Shown: piece by piece, positions 43,122-52,793 of the stretch
Layout of the letters: every line of letters begins with the position of its first letter
Position numbering within the stretch: position 1 is the first letter of the stretch
Assembly: GCA_963169645.1 (NCBI GenBank)
Contig: CAUJCO010000009.1
Location: 1-64,000 of the forward strand
Direction of reading: 5' to 3'
Length of the DNA: 64,000 bases
DNA from: Bacteroidota bacterium
GTDB lineage: Bacteria > Bacteroidota > Bacteroidia > Chitinophagales > JADIYW01
The notes under the pieces: model-generated
The model's database searches: none
The model's input: the letters and a program-made list of their open reading frames with translations, nothing else
What the model was told of the DNA's origin: nothing
Made by a program: the position numbers and the translations under genes

Positions 43122-44035
43122 TACCACAAACGAGCTTTCACTTGCTTTAGATATTGCATTCCATTTTCGTTCATCACTATTCGTCTGGCGCGTTGCATAC
43201 GTTTAAGCATGCTTAAAATTGTTTTAAAATATACTACAACAGAAAATTTAGATTTGTATAAAAAAAATCCGCTCCAAAGTATAAAATGAGTAAGCACATA
43301 CAACCAAGGTAAATGTTTATATACAACAATCATTTTATTTTCAAACATGCGTGCTTGCGTAACAACACTCGGTTCTCTTCCGTTCGGATTTTGTTTGTGA
43401 ATAACTAAAATATCTTTGGTAAATAAAATAGAATAACCGGCTTTTACGGTGGCATAACTTAAATCATATTCTTCCATTCCATAAAAAAAATCTGTTTGAT
43501 AAAATCCGGTTTCTACAATTAAATCGCGTGGAAAAACATGGCCATAACCGAAAAACAAATTGTAAAATATTTCTTGTTTCCCTTCTATTAATGTTGGATT
43601 TTTTAAAGGCATATCGAATTTTCCGGTAAATGGATTTTGACCTAAAAAACCAATTATAGCTAACTTTTCTTTTTCATATTTTAGATACAAATCCAATACT
43701 TTTTGAATAACATCTTTATTGGCTATTTCAGCATCATCATCCATAAACAATACGTATTTTCCGGTAGCTTTTTGAATGCATAAATTTCGTCCACCTGAAA
43801 CACCTAAGTTTTTGGCACTGTTTATATAATTAATACAACTTCTATCTACTTCATTGAGTTGATTAATATAATTTGGAATGATGGAATAATCTGTTGTGGA
43901 ACCATTGTTTAAAACAATAATTTCTTTTTTCCATCCATCAACATTATCTAACTGCAATACATTTTTAATGGCATCAACGGTATCTTCTGCCCTATTAAAA
44001 CTGATTATTAAAAATGAAAAGACATCCAACTTCAT
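43118..44035 (-). CDS. Glycosyltransferase family 2
   Basis: The 305-residue enzyme has a GT-A fold: an N-terminal SFNRAEDTVDAIKNVLQ region, the DDDAE metal motif after GKYVLFM, and an ED-like acidic loop near FFYGMEEYDLS, followed by a hydrophobic C-terminal segment. It likely adds one sugar to a lipid-linked glycan at the cytosolic side of the membrane. It is the last gene of the minus-strand glycan operon; its start overlaps the YfhO stop by one base. Confidence 0.9.
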   Translation of the reverse strand: MKLDVFSFLIISFNRAEDTVDAIKNVLQLDNVDGWKKEIIVLNNGSTTDYSIIPNYINQLNEVDRSCINYINSAKNLGVSGGRNLCIQKATGKYVLFMDDDAEIANKDVIQKVLDLYLKYEKEKLAIIGFLGQNPFTGKFDMPLKNPTLIEGKQEIFYNLFFGYGHVFPRDLIVETGFYQTDFFYGMEEYDLSYATVKAGYSILFTKDILVIHKQNPNGREPSVVTQARMFENKMIVVYKHLPWLYVLTHFILWSGFFLYKSKFSVVVYFKTILSMLKRMQRARRIVMNENGMQYLKQVKARLWY

Positions 44036-46713
44036 TACGCAATAGTTTGTTCATCTGTCGGTGAAACAGCTTGTTTTCTTTTTCTAAAAAACAATACTAA
44101 TGCACCAACTATTATCAAGTTAAATAAAACATTGCCTGCTAACAAAACATTTTCAGTAGATGCATATAATTTTGGTTTAAACTCAAAAGTAATTTTATGG
44201 TTACCGGCCGGAACCTTCATACCGCGTAAAATATAATTCACACGAATATGGTCTGCTTGTTTGCCGTCGATGTACGAAATCCAATCTTCATTTGGACGAT
44301 AAATAACTTCGGAGAAAACAACAAACTCATCTTTTGGCGATTGAAACTGATATTCAAATTTCATCGGATTTTTAGCATCAACCAATCGGATATTTCTTAT
44401 TTCATTTTGCGAAGAAGAATCAGCATTCGGCGTAAAACCATTTATATATGCATTAAACTCCGTATTTACGATTGCAGTTTGTGCAGGATTAATGTCGCGT
44501 ACTTTCAAAATCTCATCTTCCGGAGTGCTAATCGTTTGAAAATTATTGACAAACCAAGCATTACCTAAAGCAAAATTGTTTATAGCAACACCATTAGCTT
44601 CCGGTGATTGCTTAATATATTTTGTATTGAGCATATTTAAAAAATTGGCTTTCGAAAAACCAACTTTATTAATTAATTGAAAATCGTAGCTTAATCCATA
44701 TTGAATTACATCTTGATAACGACGTAATTTTGCCGGATTGTAACCACCAATTGTGCGGTGATAATAAGCCGGATTGGCACTGTTAAACAAATCAACCGTA
44801 AAATCTACCATTCTGGCACCATCTTTATTTTGTGCTAAGATAGCAGCATCTGCGGGTGTTTCCGGAAATGTATTTACTTCAACCGTTGATTTATCTTCAA
44901 AATCTGTATCATTTAAATAGCGTTTGTTTATCATCCAAAAATCTATCAATATCAATATTGTAATGATGGATAAAACAACATTTTTTTGTTTCCATTTTCC
45001 GGAAGCAAATACCAATAATAATCCGGCAACAAGTGCTACAAACAATAAAGAACGCATCGCATCGGAACGCATCATGCTTGCTCTATCTTGTTTTAATGCA
45101 GTATAAATTTCAGTTGCAAACTGCTCACCTGCCATTTGCACTATTTGTGCTTTAAATTGATCATCTGTTGATTGACCATTTTCGATTGCTTTGGATTGGA
45201 AAGAAAAAACACTGCCTAACACAATAAAAAAAACCAATAATCCGCCAACTATTCCGCCGGACATTTTCAACGATTTTAATCTATCTTTTTGGGTCGAAAC
45301 CGTATCATCCATAAAATCTTTAATACCTAACACACCCAATGTTACCATGAGAATTTGCGTGAGTGATAAAATCATCGTTGGAGCTCTGAATTTGTTGAAC
45401 ATTGGTACCATGTTATACAATAAGCGATAGAAGAATTCCAAGTTTTTACCAAATGCAATTAAAATAGTAAATACAATGCTTCCAATTATCCAAGGTTTTA
45501 AATTTCCTTTATAGGCAAAACATCCAAAGAAAAATAAAAATAAAACAATCGCACCTAAATACATTGGTCCTTGCACAAAAGGTTCAGAACCCCAATACAA
45601 CGGCATTCGTTGCACAAACTGACTTGCCTGTTGTGCAGGAACTCCTTTATTGGCAAGTGTTTTATAAACATTGGAATTTTCATCTAATGCACCACCGGAT
45701 GAACCACCCACAAAATTGGGTACTAAAAATGAACCTAATTCTTCTACTCCAAAACTCCATTGTGTCGCATAATCAAAGCCTACACCTTTTTCTTTTTCTG
45801 TTGTTGTTGTTGTTGTTGTTGTTGCGGATGGATTCATTTTTGCTTCGTGCAATATATCTCCACCGCGTGTAGTATCTTTAGAAAAATCATTAATAAAATA
45901 ATTATTGAAATTCATCATGCCTGCCACCACAAAACAAACTCCAATAATAGATGAACTAATGAACGCATGCTTTATATCTTTTTGTAAGATGGAACGAACA
46001 AACTCTATCAATATAAAAATAGCTATGAGCATAAAACTATAATAGGCAATTTGTACGTGTGCACCTGTTATAATTTCATACGCAAAAACAAGGCAAAGAA
46101 TTGTTCCAAGAATATATTTTTTTTGAAATATTAGCCAAACACTTGTAAACAAAGGTAAGAACATAGCAATGGTTATCACTTTTGTGATATGTCCGGCATC
46201 TAAATTGACAAAATTCACCGTACAAAATCCGATGGCAATTGCACCAATGGATGCAAACGACACACTACGAAGTAATACATAAAATGCTAAAAACGAACAA
46301 AGCAATAAAAAAACAATTTCCATTGCCGGATCGGGAATAACACGAAATAGTTTATGTATATACAAAACTGCCGGTTGTATAATTGGTTCAAATTGCAAAC
46401 CGCCAATCATATACGACGGCATACCACTAAACATTCGAGACGACCACAACGAAGTATGTCCGTTAGCTGCTTTAAAATCAGCGGTTTCTTTGTTCATTGC
46501 TATATATTGATTGGAGTCATGTGTTGACAATTGCATACCATCCATCAAAGGTTTACAATAGAAGTATGCCAATGCAATAAAAATCAATAAAACAATTGGA
46601 ATTACGATTTTATTGGATATTTGAAATGAACTATCTGAATTATTTTTTGATGTAGTTACCGTTGATTTTTTAGGAATAGAAGTTAATGGCTTCTGTGGTT
46701 GTTTTTTGGACAT
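44035..46713 (-). CDS. YfhO-like membrane protein (GT-C type)
   Basis: The 892-residue protein has about a dozen membrane helices between residues 33 and 600 and a large extracytoplasmic C-terminal domain, followed by one last helix and a short charged tail. Members of the YfhO family in Gram-positive bacteria glycosylate lipoteichoic acid with lipid-linked sugars. The Asp-rich loop with DGMQLSTHDSNQY after helix 1 is typical of GT-C folds. A run of eight Thr codons lies in an outer loop. It probably modifies the glycan made by this operon on the outside of the inner membrane. Confidence 0.85.
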   Translation of the reverse strand: MSKKQPQKPLTSIPKKSTVTTSKNNSDSSFQISNKIVIPIVLLIFIALAYFYCKPLMDGMQLSTHDSNQYIAMNKETADFKAANGHTSLWSSRMFSGMPSYMIGGLQFEPIIQPAVLYIHKLFRVIPDPAMEIVFLLLCSFLAFYVLLRSVSFASIGAIAIGFCTVNFVNLDAGHITKVITIAMFLPLFTSVWLIFQKKYILGTILCLVFAYEIITGAHVQIAYYSFMLIAIFILIEFVRSILQKDIKHAFISSSIIGVCFVVAGMMNFNNYFINDFSKDTTRGGDILHEAKMNPSATTTTTTTTEKEKGVGFDYATQWSFGVEELGSFLVPNFVGGSSGGALDENSNVYKTLANKGVPAQQASQFVQRMPLYWGSEPFVQGPMYLGAIVLFLFFFGCFAYKGNLKPWIIGSIVFTILIAFGKNLEFFYRLLYNMVPMFNKFRAPTMILSLTQILMVTLGVLGIKDFMDDTVSTQKDRLKSLKMSGGIVGGLLVFFIVLGSVFSFQSKAIENGQSTDDQFKAQIVQMAGEQFATEIYTALKQDRASMMRSDAMRSLLFVALVAGLLLVFASGKWKQKNVVLSIITILILIDFWMINKRYLNDTDFEDKSTVEVNTFPETPADAAILAQNKDGARMVDFTVDLFNSANPAYYHRTIGGYNPAKLRRYQDVIQYGLSYDFQLINKVGFSKANFLNMLNTKYIKQSPEANGVAINNFALGNAWFVNNFQTISTPEDEILKVRDINPAQTAIVNTEFNAYINGFTPNADSSSQNEIRNIRLVDAKNPMKFEYQFQSPKDEFVVFSEVIYRPNEDWISYIDGKQADHIRVNYILRGMKVPAGNHKITFEFKPKLYASTENVLLAGNVLFNLIIVGALVLFFRKRKQAVSPTDEQTIA
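45800..45823. repeat. (GTT)8 trinucleotide repeat inside the YfhO-like gene
   Basis: Eight perfect GTT units (AAC on the coding strand, read in the frame ACA) encode eight consecutive Thr residues. Unit changes would keep the frame and alter only the length of the Thr run in a loop predicted to face outside. Confidence 0.85.
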
Positions 46714-46733
46714 GAAAATGATTTTGTGCTAAT

Positions 46734-47621
46734 TTACAATTTTATCCATTGCTGTGGAATAATATCTGCTGAATTTATGTGGTTATCTGCAAACCAATTT
46801 TTGGGTGCAATTACTATTTTATGTGGGTTATTATTCAACCAAGCTGCCCACCAACTGAAAGTACTATTACAGATAATTTGATGCTGACACATCGACATTA
46901 ATTGCATATCAATATAGCTGGATTTGGCAGTATGATTATTGGAAACAAAAACAAGTGGAAAATCCACTTTTAAATGCGTTTTCACCCAATTTATATCATC
47001 TGAAAAAACATAAAAAACAGGATTTTCTATTTTATCAGAAATTGTGTGAATGGCTTGATGATAAAACGACAATGGAATTTGAGCAAATTTTTGAACATTT
47101 TGTTTTAAGGCAATATAATCACCTCGACGAATATGTAAAGCCACTGCATTCGAAGTATTGATTTGTGCAGCTAATTCTTTATTTAAACCTGTTAAAGGAT
47201 TTTTGAAAGTAAAATCAGAACGAATAATATTTTCATACGCTTTAAAATATAACTCGGATTGGAAATTTCCTTTTAGATAGGAATTATCTTCCACTTCTAA
47301 AAAAGTGGGTTGAAAATGATGTGCTGTTTCTGCAACATATTGGAATTTAGCTTGATTATACTGATGACGCAATAAATATTCTGTTTTGGCAAAAGGATAT
47401 AATCGGCTCGTTCGTATAATATTCCGCTCAACAGTTGCTTTAATATCAAAAATATCTAACTCATACCGCATAGGTGTACTGATAGATTTTATGGGCAATT
47501 TGCTATCTACATACGATGTATTTAAAACTAAATCGGTATGGTTTTTTAAAGACAATGCTCTTCCCAATGCATATTGAAACATTTGATTTCCTAATCCGCC
47601 GGTGAGTAATATTTTTATCAA
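46734..47621 (-). CDS. Glycosyltransferase family 11 (alpha-1,2-fucosyltransferase-like)
   Basis: The 295-residue enzyme shows GT11 marks: the N-terminal GGLGNQMFQYALGRAL (8-23), the GDP-fucose-binding HIRRGDY (163-169) and STFSWWAAWL (253-262). GT11 enzymes transfer fucose alpha-1,2 to galactose or similar acceptors, giving an H-antigen-like end. It is directly downstream of the GT6 gene (12 bases) and upstream of the YfhO-like gene, so the two glycosyltransferases are probably used on the same glycan. Confidence 0.95.
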   Translation of the reverse strand: MIKILLTGGLGNQMFQYALGRALSLKNHTDLVLNTSYVDSKLPIKSISTPMRYELDIFDIKATVERNIIRTSRLYPFAKTEYLLRHQYNQAKFQYVAETAHHFQPTFLEVEDNSYLKGNFQSELYFKAYENIIRSDFTFKNPLTGLNKELAAQINTSNAVALHIRRGDYIALKQNVQKFAQIPLSFYHQAIHTISDKIENPVFYVFSDDINWVKTHLKVDFPLVFVSNNHTAKSSYIDMQLMSMCQHQIICNSTFSWWAAWLNNNPHKIVIAPKNWFADNHINSADIIPQQWIKL

Positions 47622-47633
47622 CTTGAGAATTTA

Positions 47634-48446
47634 TTAAATAAAAGAATATCCAAAAATTTTATACAAACCGGCACGCACCACTAATTTAAGGTAAAACATT
47701 TTTGATTTGATAAATTGAAAATTGCTTTGCTTATTTTCACCGCGTAAAAATGCATGACCGCCTAATTTATTTTTATCTAGCAACCATGTTTTCTGTTCAA
47801 ATGGTAAATACCAACCTTGCGGATAACAATAACCCGGATGTAATTTTTTGGGTTCTAACTGGGAAAAATATTGATTGATATGCGATTCATCGTGCCATTG
47901 TGCCAGTAAGTTATTCGATGTATCTATATCAATTTGTTGTTTAAGTGTTCGGCACATCTTTAAAAATTCCGAAGTTCTGCCACCAATCAAACCACCGGCA
48001 AAATAATAGTTACCTGCTGAAGCCGGAATGTATGCTGTTGATGCAGGATTCTTTTCGTAATCAAATTGCGAACGTTGCTTGTGATACGCCACCGGATGAA
48101 TTTGACCAACTAAAAAATTATCGGTTGCTGTTGGCAATAATTCGTTGGCATATATTGGTTGAATAAACGTATAATTGGCATTAAAAAAAAATAGATAATC
48201 CATTTCATTTAAAGCGGTTTCAATATTTAAAAACAAATGAAAACGCATCAATGTATCATTTGGCCATCCTAATCTTTCTTGATAGATAGTATGTACAAAT
48301 GTTGACTTTTCGATGTTTTTACTTTCTGTAAAAACAAAATAATGTTTCTCAACATTGGGCAACAAATATTGTTCGGCACTTTCGTAAAAGCCATTCCAAA
48401 ATACATCGTATTTTCCGGTACAGATATATAGAATGCCTATTTTCAT
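47634..48446 (-). CDS. Glycosyltransferase family 6 (ABO blood-group transferase family)
   Basis: The 270-residue protein matches GT6 at several known sites: NAN (89-91) replaces the DxD metal motif, as reported for bacterial members; HPVAYHK (117-123) and AYIPASAGNYYFAGGLIGG (138-156) correspond to the donor and acceptor pocket of human ABO transferase; WHDESHINQY (184-193) is the family hallmark with the catalytic Glu. GT6 enzymes add alpha-1,3-linked Gal or GalNAc to a fucosylated galactose. A Gly at the position of human Gly268 agrees more with GalNAc, but this is weak evidence. It overlaps the flippase gene by four bases. Confidence 0.93.
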   Translation of the reverse strand: MKIGILYICTGKYDVFWNGFYESAEQYLLPNVEKHYFVFTESKNIEKSTFVHTIYQERLGWPNDTLMRFHLFLNIETALNEMDYLFFFNANYTFIQPIYANELLPTATDNFLVGQIHPVAYHKQRSQFDYEKNPASTAYIPASAGNYYFAGGLIGGRTSEFLKMCRTLKQQIDIDTSNNLLAQWHDESHINQYFSQLEPKKLHPGYCYPQGWYLPFEQKTWLLDKNKLGGHAFLRGENKQSNFQFIKSKMFYLKLVVRAGLYKIFGYSFI

Positions 48447-49891
48447 TTCAACTTATTTCTAAATTGTTGTAAAATATTTCGCCAAAGATAACTTATCACT
48501 ATTAAATAAATAACCGCTTTGATGGTTATTTGAAGATAGATATTAGCTACTAGAATGGTAATAAAATAATTGAGTATCAAAACAATGGCTATGATGATAA
48601 AATAATCAACAAAACGAATGGCTGCCGGAACACGCATCGTAACTATCTTTTTACATATTAAATAGGTGCAAATCATCATAAAACCATAAGAAGCTAATGT
48701 GGTATATGCTGCGGCTACATAGCCATATTTTGGAATAAAAATAAGATTCAAAACAAAATTTACGATGGCAGAAACCGCAAAACTGTAATAGAAATACTTT
48801 ACTTTTTTTTCGTAATGAAAATAGAAGCTATAAATCTCATTTATGTCCGAAAAAATATAAGATAAAATTAAAATCGGCATTAGATGCAAACCATCGTAAA
48901 AGGCTTTATTGAGTGCTAAAATTTTTCCACCATCTGCTGCAAAGAATATAAATAATGCAGATAGTGCCACCACCATTTTAAACATACTTCGCATTTGCGC
49001 TATAACTGCTACTTCGTTATGTTGATTGAGTAACTCAAATAATTTAGGACGATTTGCCGTGATGAAAGATGTGGTAACGCCGGAATAGATTACTGCAAAC
49101 TTATACGCATAACTATACAAACCGGCATCATGACTGCCTTCAAAATTATTAATCATAATGGTGTCCAAATATCCAAGTGCGAACCCACTTAACCCAATTG
49201 GTATAAAACTAACTGAATACGAAAGGATTTCTTTTTTATGTGTTTTTGAAATGTGGTCGTTGATGCCAATGTAATTTCTAAAATAAACGATTATAATTAG
49301 AATAGACAGAATAAACAAAATCAAATTCTCACCTACTATTCTGCCCTCATAGTTTTTTTGCCAATAGATAACAAATAATACGGCTGTTACTACTCGAAAT
49401 AATTGAGAAATTATTTGCCAAATTCCGGATTGTGTACTAAAGCGTTGTGCAGTGTTATATGTATTAAAAAAATTAAAAATGATATTTGCAAATACGGCAA
49501 GTAAAATCCAAGCTAATAAATTGGTAGGCAAACTCACTAATTCCATAAATGGACGTTGAAACAGCCATAAAACCAGCACACTTATGAAGAAAGATAGTAA
49601 GGAAGTGCGTAACACATATCGCATTAAATCTTGCTTATCCAAATTTTCATCAAAATAAAAACGATAAAAACCATTGAATAAATTTAAAGAAACTAAAATT
49701 CCTAACACACGAACGGTGTTATTAAATACTTCATAAATTCCAAAATCGGCAGGCTGTAATAACTTTGTAAAAATAGGTAACGAAACAACGCTAATAAATT
49801 GAGTTACTACAAATGCAATCGTATAAACAGAGCCATGTTTGAGTGTCTCGTAGAATGCAAGCGATTGAATATATGTAATTAATTTCTTCAA
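48443..49891 (-). CDS. Oligosaccharide flippase (Wzx-like)
   Basis: The 482-residue protein has 12 to 14 predicted membrane helices, with the N-terminal GSVYTIAFVVTQFISVVSLPIFTKLLQPADFGIYEV pattern of Wzx/MVF proteins. It should turn a lipid-linked oligosaccharide to the periplasmic side. Start and stop overlap the neighbouring genes by four bases each (GT2 upstream, GT6 downstream), so it belongs to the same operon. No Wzy polymerase candidate was seen in the window. Confidence 0.92.
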   Translation of the reverse strand: MKKLITYIQSLAFYETLKHGSVYTIAFVVTQFISVVSLPIFTKLLQPADFGIYEVFNNTVRVLGILVSLNLFNGFYRFYFDENLDKQDLMRYVLRTSLLSFFISVLVLWLFQRPFMELVSLPTNLLAWILLAVFANIIFNFFNTYNTAQRFSTQSGIWQIISQLFRVVTAVLFVIYWQKNYEGRIVGENLILFILSILIIIVYFRNYIGINDHISKTHKKEILSYSVSFIPIGLSGFALGYLDTIMINNFEGSHDAGLYSYAYKFAVIYSGVTTSFITANRPKLFELLNQHNEVAVIAQMRSMFKMVVALSALFIFFAADGGKILALNKAFYDGLHLMPILILSYIFSDINEIYSFYFHYEKKVKYFYYSFAVSAIVNFVLNLIFIPKYGYVAAAYTTLASYGFMMICTYLICKKIVTMRVPAAIRFVDYFIIIAIVLILNYFITILVANIYLQITIKAVIYLIVISYLWRNILQQFRNKLK

Positions 49892-50928
49892 TTGGATAAA
49901 GATATAATCTGCTTATGTAAAAATGAAAATACAAATATGGCGATTTCTTTTTTTCTCAGTTCCATTGAAATTGTTGGCTGTAATTGTTTCTTAAACTGTC
50001 GAAGCGTTTTATAAACGGAGAAATTATATTGTTTTAAACGCAATAATTTTTTCAAAATACGTTCATACAAAACTTGTTTTAAAATGGCGTCATCAAAATG
50101 TTGGAAGGTTGCATTGAGTGCTAATAATTTAGTTATCCATTTTTGCAATTCCGGCAAATCATCGATATTATTTTTTAGAGAAAACTCTACAAGGCTGAGG
50201 TGCACTTGTTCTTCTTCTTTTGAAAATTGATTAGGAAAATAATATTCTAATTGATTGACGATAATCTTGTTTCTATTCTCGCGAGCTTCTTTCTCTTTTC
50301 GATGCGATACGCTTGTATTGTAAGACCTATAAATTGCTAAATAGGTAGGCAATATTTTTCCTTTTTTTTTCAATAACATTCGAACCCACAAATCGTAATC
50401 TTCACAAGGTGGATAATCTTCTCTGAATATTTCGGTTGGCAAAATAGCTTTCTTAAACATTACAGTTGATGTGACAATCGGATTGAAAAACAATAAGTTT
50501 ATTTTTAATTCTGAAGAGTTACAATCAAACTTTAGTGCATCTAAATTCTGCTTACCGTCATCTGTTTGAACAACAACACTACTAGAAATAAAATCTAAAT
50601 CATCCTGATTTTTCAAAAAATTATATTCTACTTCTAAACGATTCGGTTCAGCTATATCATCACTATCTAAAAAAGCAACAAAAGGACAATTTGCCAATTG
50701 AATCAATCTATTACGTACAAATGCCAATCCTTTATTGCCCTCATTTTGGTAATATTTAATTCTCGTATCAATAAAAGAAGAAATTAGTTGATGTGTTTTA
50801 TCAGTAGAGCCATCATTCACAATAATTAATTCAAAATCTTTAAAAGTTTGATTTAAAATACTGTTGATTGCTTGTTCTATATATTTTTCGGCATTATATG
50901 CCGGCATTAATACACTTATTTGAGGCAT
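49888..50928 (-). CDS. Glycosyltransferase family 2
   Basis: The 346-residue protein is a GT-A enzyme: SVLMPAYNAEKYIEQAINSILNQTFKDFELIIVNDGSTD at the N-terminus, the DxD-like FLDSDDIAEPNR and the acceptor-side ED in CEDYDLWVRMLL. The last 100 residues form basic helices. It likely adds an internal sugar of the glycan. It starts the second part of the operon after a 144-base AT-rich gap and overlaps the flippase gene by four bases. Confidence 0.93.
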   Translation of the reverse strand: MPQISVLMPAYNAEKYIEQAINSILNQTFKDFELIIVNDGSTDKTHQLISSFIDTRIKYYQNEGNKGLAFVRNRLIQLANCPFVAFLDSDDIAEPNRLEVEYNFLKNQDDLDFISSSVVVQTDDGKQNLDALKFDCNSSELKINLLFFNPIVTSTVMFKKAILPTEIFREDYPPCEDYDLWVRMLLKKKGKILPTYLAIYRSYNTSVSHRKEKEARENRNKIIVNQLEYYFPNQFSKEEEQVHLSLVEFSLKNNIDDLPELQKWITKLLALNATFQHFDDAILKQVLYERILKKLLRLKQYNFSVYKTLRQFKKQLQPTISMELRKKEIAIFVFSFLHKQIISLSN

Positions 50929-51072
50929 AGATTATATTCGATTATAAAAATACAAAACCTTTATTACATTAGAATTATCTATACAAAGATATAGTGCTCA
51001 TTTTATTCCTGTTAATTTTTTGATTGTATTAAATAGTACAAGAATAAAAGAATAAATAGAACTTGATATAAC

Positions 51073-51876
51073 TTATTTCAATATTGTTCTTCTAAATTTT
51101 TTATATGATTTTTTAAATGAAATAAAGGCTTGTTGCTTCGCCAAATACCATTTCGATTTCTTATTTATAATAAAATCGCGTTGCACCCAAAACTGATCAC
51201 CGGCAGTGGTATATACCGTATCTTCAATTTTTACAAAGTGATGTTGCAACATAAAATTGGCAATATCTTTTTCTAAAGGTTGTCCTTTATACAATTCTTC
51301 GGCTTCTACTTCAAGCCAAATCATTTTTATTTGATTGATAAAATCGCCAGCACCTTGCAACACCATTAATTCAGCACCTTGCACATCCATGTGTATATAA
51401 TCAACAGTACTTATGGCATGTTGCTTACAAAAATCAATCAGTGTAGTCGTTGGCACTTTAATGGTTTTTTCAAATTTTAGCCAAGGATGTACTTCTAAGG
51501 TTTTTTCCGGTGGCAATATGGAACTACTTTTGTTTCCAAAATTCCAATCTTTCATTTCTTTATCATCTGGATTTCCGGATGAAAGATGAAAGGTTGTCTC
51601 TCCAATTGTATTAGATAAACAAGACGAAATTGGATGCATATTTTCCACTCGATATTTTTCTTTATTTTGAATTACTAAATCAAAATTAGAAGGCAATGGC
51701 TCAAAGGTATAAATGGTTGCTTTGGGAAAAAGTCGTGCATAACGGATAGAATTTTCACCTTCACAGGCACCAATATCAAAGATGCAAATCGACTCATCCT
51801 TCGAAATTATAGAGGTTAATATCTTTTCTTGTAATTGTAAAGTCGGGTTGTGGATATACTTTTCTCGCTCACTCAT
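51073..51876 (-). CDS. FkbM family methyltransferase
   Basis: The 267-residue protein has the FkbM S-adenosylmethionine fold: FDIGACEGENSIRYARLFPKATIYTFEPLP, then VPTTTLIDF and YIHMDVQGAELMVLQGAG. Such enzymes O-methylate sugars in several surface glycans. The start is placed at the ATG at 51876, which overlaps the upstream GT11 stop as TAATG; an upstream Met 15 bases away would overlap more. A 144-base gap separates it from the downstream GT2 gene. Confidence 0.92.
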   Translation of the reverse strand: MSEREKYIHNPTLQLQEKILTSIISKDESICIFDIGACEGENSIRYARLFPKATIYTFEPLPSNFDLVIQNKEKYRVENMHPISSCLSNTIGETTFHLSSGNPDDKEMKDWNFGNKSSSILPPEKTLEVHPWLKFEKTIKVPTTTLIDFCKQHAISTVDYIHMDVQGAELMVLQGAGDFINQIKMIWLEVEAEELYKGQPLEKDIANFMLQHHFVKIEDTVYTTAGDQFWVQRDFIINKKSKWYLAKQQAFISFKKSYKKFRRTILK

Positions 51877-52748
51877 TATTTTAAAATCCAATTTTTAGGT
51901 GCTAAATCTACGGATTCAGTCAAAATATTATTCATCCAATGTTTAGGCAATATTACTTTTTTAGATTCATACTTATTTAACCAAGCAGCCCACCAACTAA
52001 AGGTGCTGTTCGCTATTATGTTATGCTTGCACAGGCTCATTAAATAAAAATCTTCAATAGTTGATTTTTTTTCAATCAACGTACAATTGATAGCCCAATC
52101 CATTTCTTTTTGCACCCAAGCCGCATCATCCGTAAATAAAAAGAATTGCAAATCCGAGCCAAGCTCCTTTTTAATCCATTCAATCGATTTAAAATAATAA
52201 TCTTTAGAGCATAATCCATGCACTTCCATAGCCGATAAATTTCGAATATAATCGCCTCTACGAAAATGAATAGATACGGAGGTTGTATCTTGAATTTTTT
52301 GAATTAATTCTATGTCCTTTGATAAATAATCCGCTTTTATCGTAAAATCTGATTTAATGGTGTCTGCAATCTCTTTAAAATATTTCTCAGACTGAAAAAA
52401 TCCACGAATGTAATAGTTGCCTCTTAATTTCAAGAAATCTTCATCGAAACCATGTTCATTAAATTTGTATTTATTTCTATTGCCAAACGATTTGATTTTA
52501 GTTATCAAACAATCACTTGTAGAAAAATCTGGTCCATGAAAGGATTTCAGTAAAGCATCATCTGCAATGTTGAAAGATGCATTAAATGCATTTAATTCAA
52601 AAGGACGTTTAGTGGTATTTGGAACATCTAACTCTAAGAATGTCGTATCCACAAACACCTCCGCATTGTTTAGTAAGGCCAAATGCTTGGCTGCCGCATA
52701 TTGAAAAAGTTGGTTGCCTAAGCCACCCATTAATCGTACAACTATCAT
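51876..52748 (-). CDS. Glycosyltransferase family 11 (fucosyltransferase-like), second copy
   Basis: The 290-residue protein has the GT11 marks MGGLGNQLFQYAAAKHL (7-23), HFRRGDY and STFSWWAAWL near the end, as in the other GT11 of this operon, but the two are only moderately similar in the middle. It is the first gene of the operon and couples to the FkbM gene (TAATG). It may add a fucose at a different position, which would make the glycan doubly fucosylated. It is divergent from the ceramidase-like gene, 45 bases away. Confidence 0.94.
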   Translation of the reverse strand: MIVVRLMGGLGNQLFQYAAAKHLALLNNAEVFVDTTFLELDVPNTTKRPFELNAFNASFNIADDALLKSFHGPDFSTSDCLITKIKSFGNRNKYKFNEHGFDEDFLKLRGNYYIRGFFQSEKYFKEIADTIKSDFTIKADYLSKDIELIQKIQDTTSVSIHFRRGDYIRNLSAMEVHGLCSKDYYFKSIEWIKKELGSDLQFFLFTDDAAWVQKEMDWAINCTLIEKKSTIEDFYLMSLCKHNIIANSTFSWWAAWLNKYESKKVILPKHWMNNILTESVDLAPKNWILK

Positions 52749-52793
52749 TTTTTATTTGAATACAAATTTTGTATTTTGCCGTAAAATTACAAA

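Noticed and set aside
45564-45872. Plus-strand frame with Leu/Cys runs opposite YfhO
   Set aside because: The runs are the complement of the (GTT)8 repeat; no other sign of a gene.
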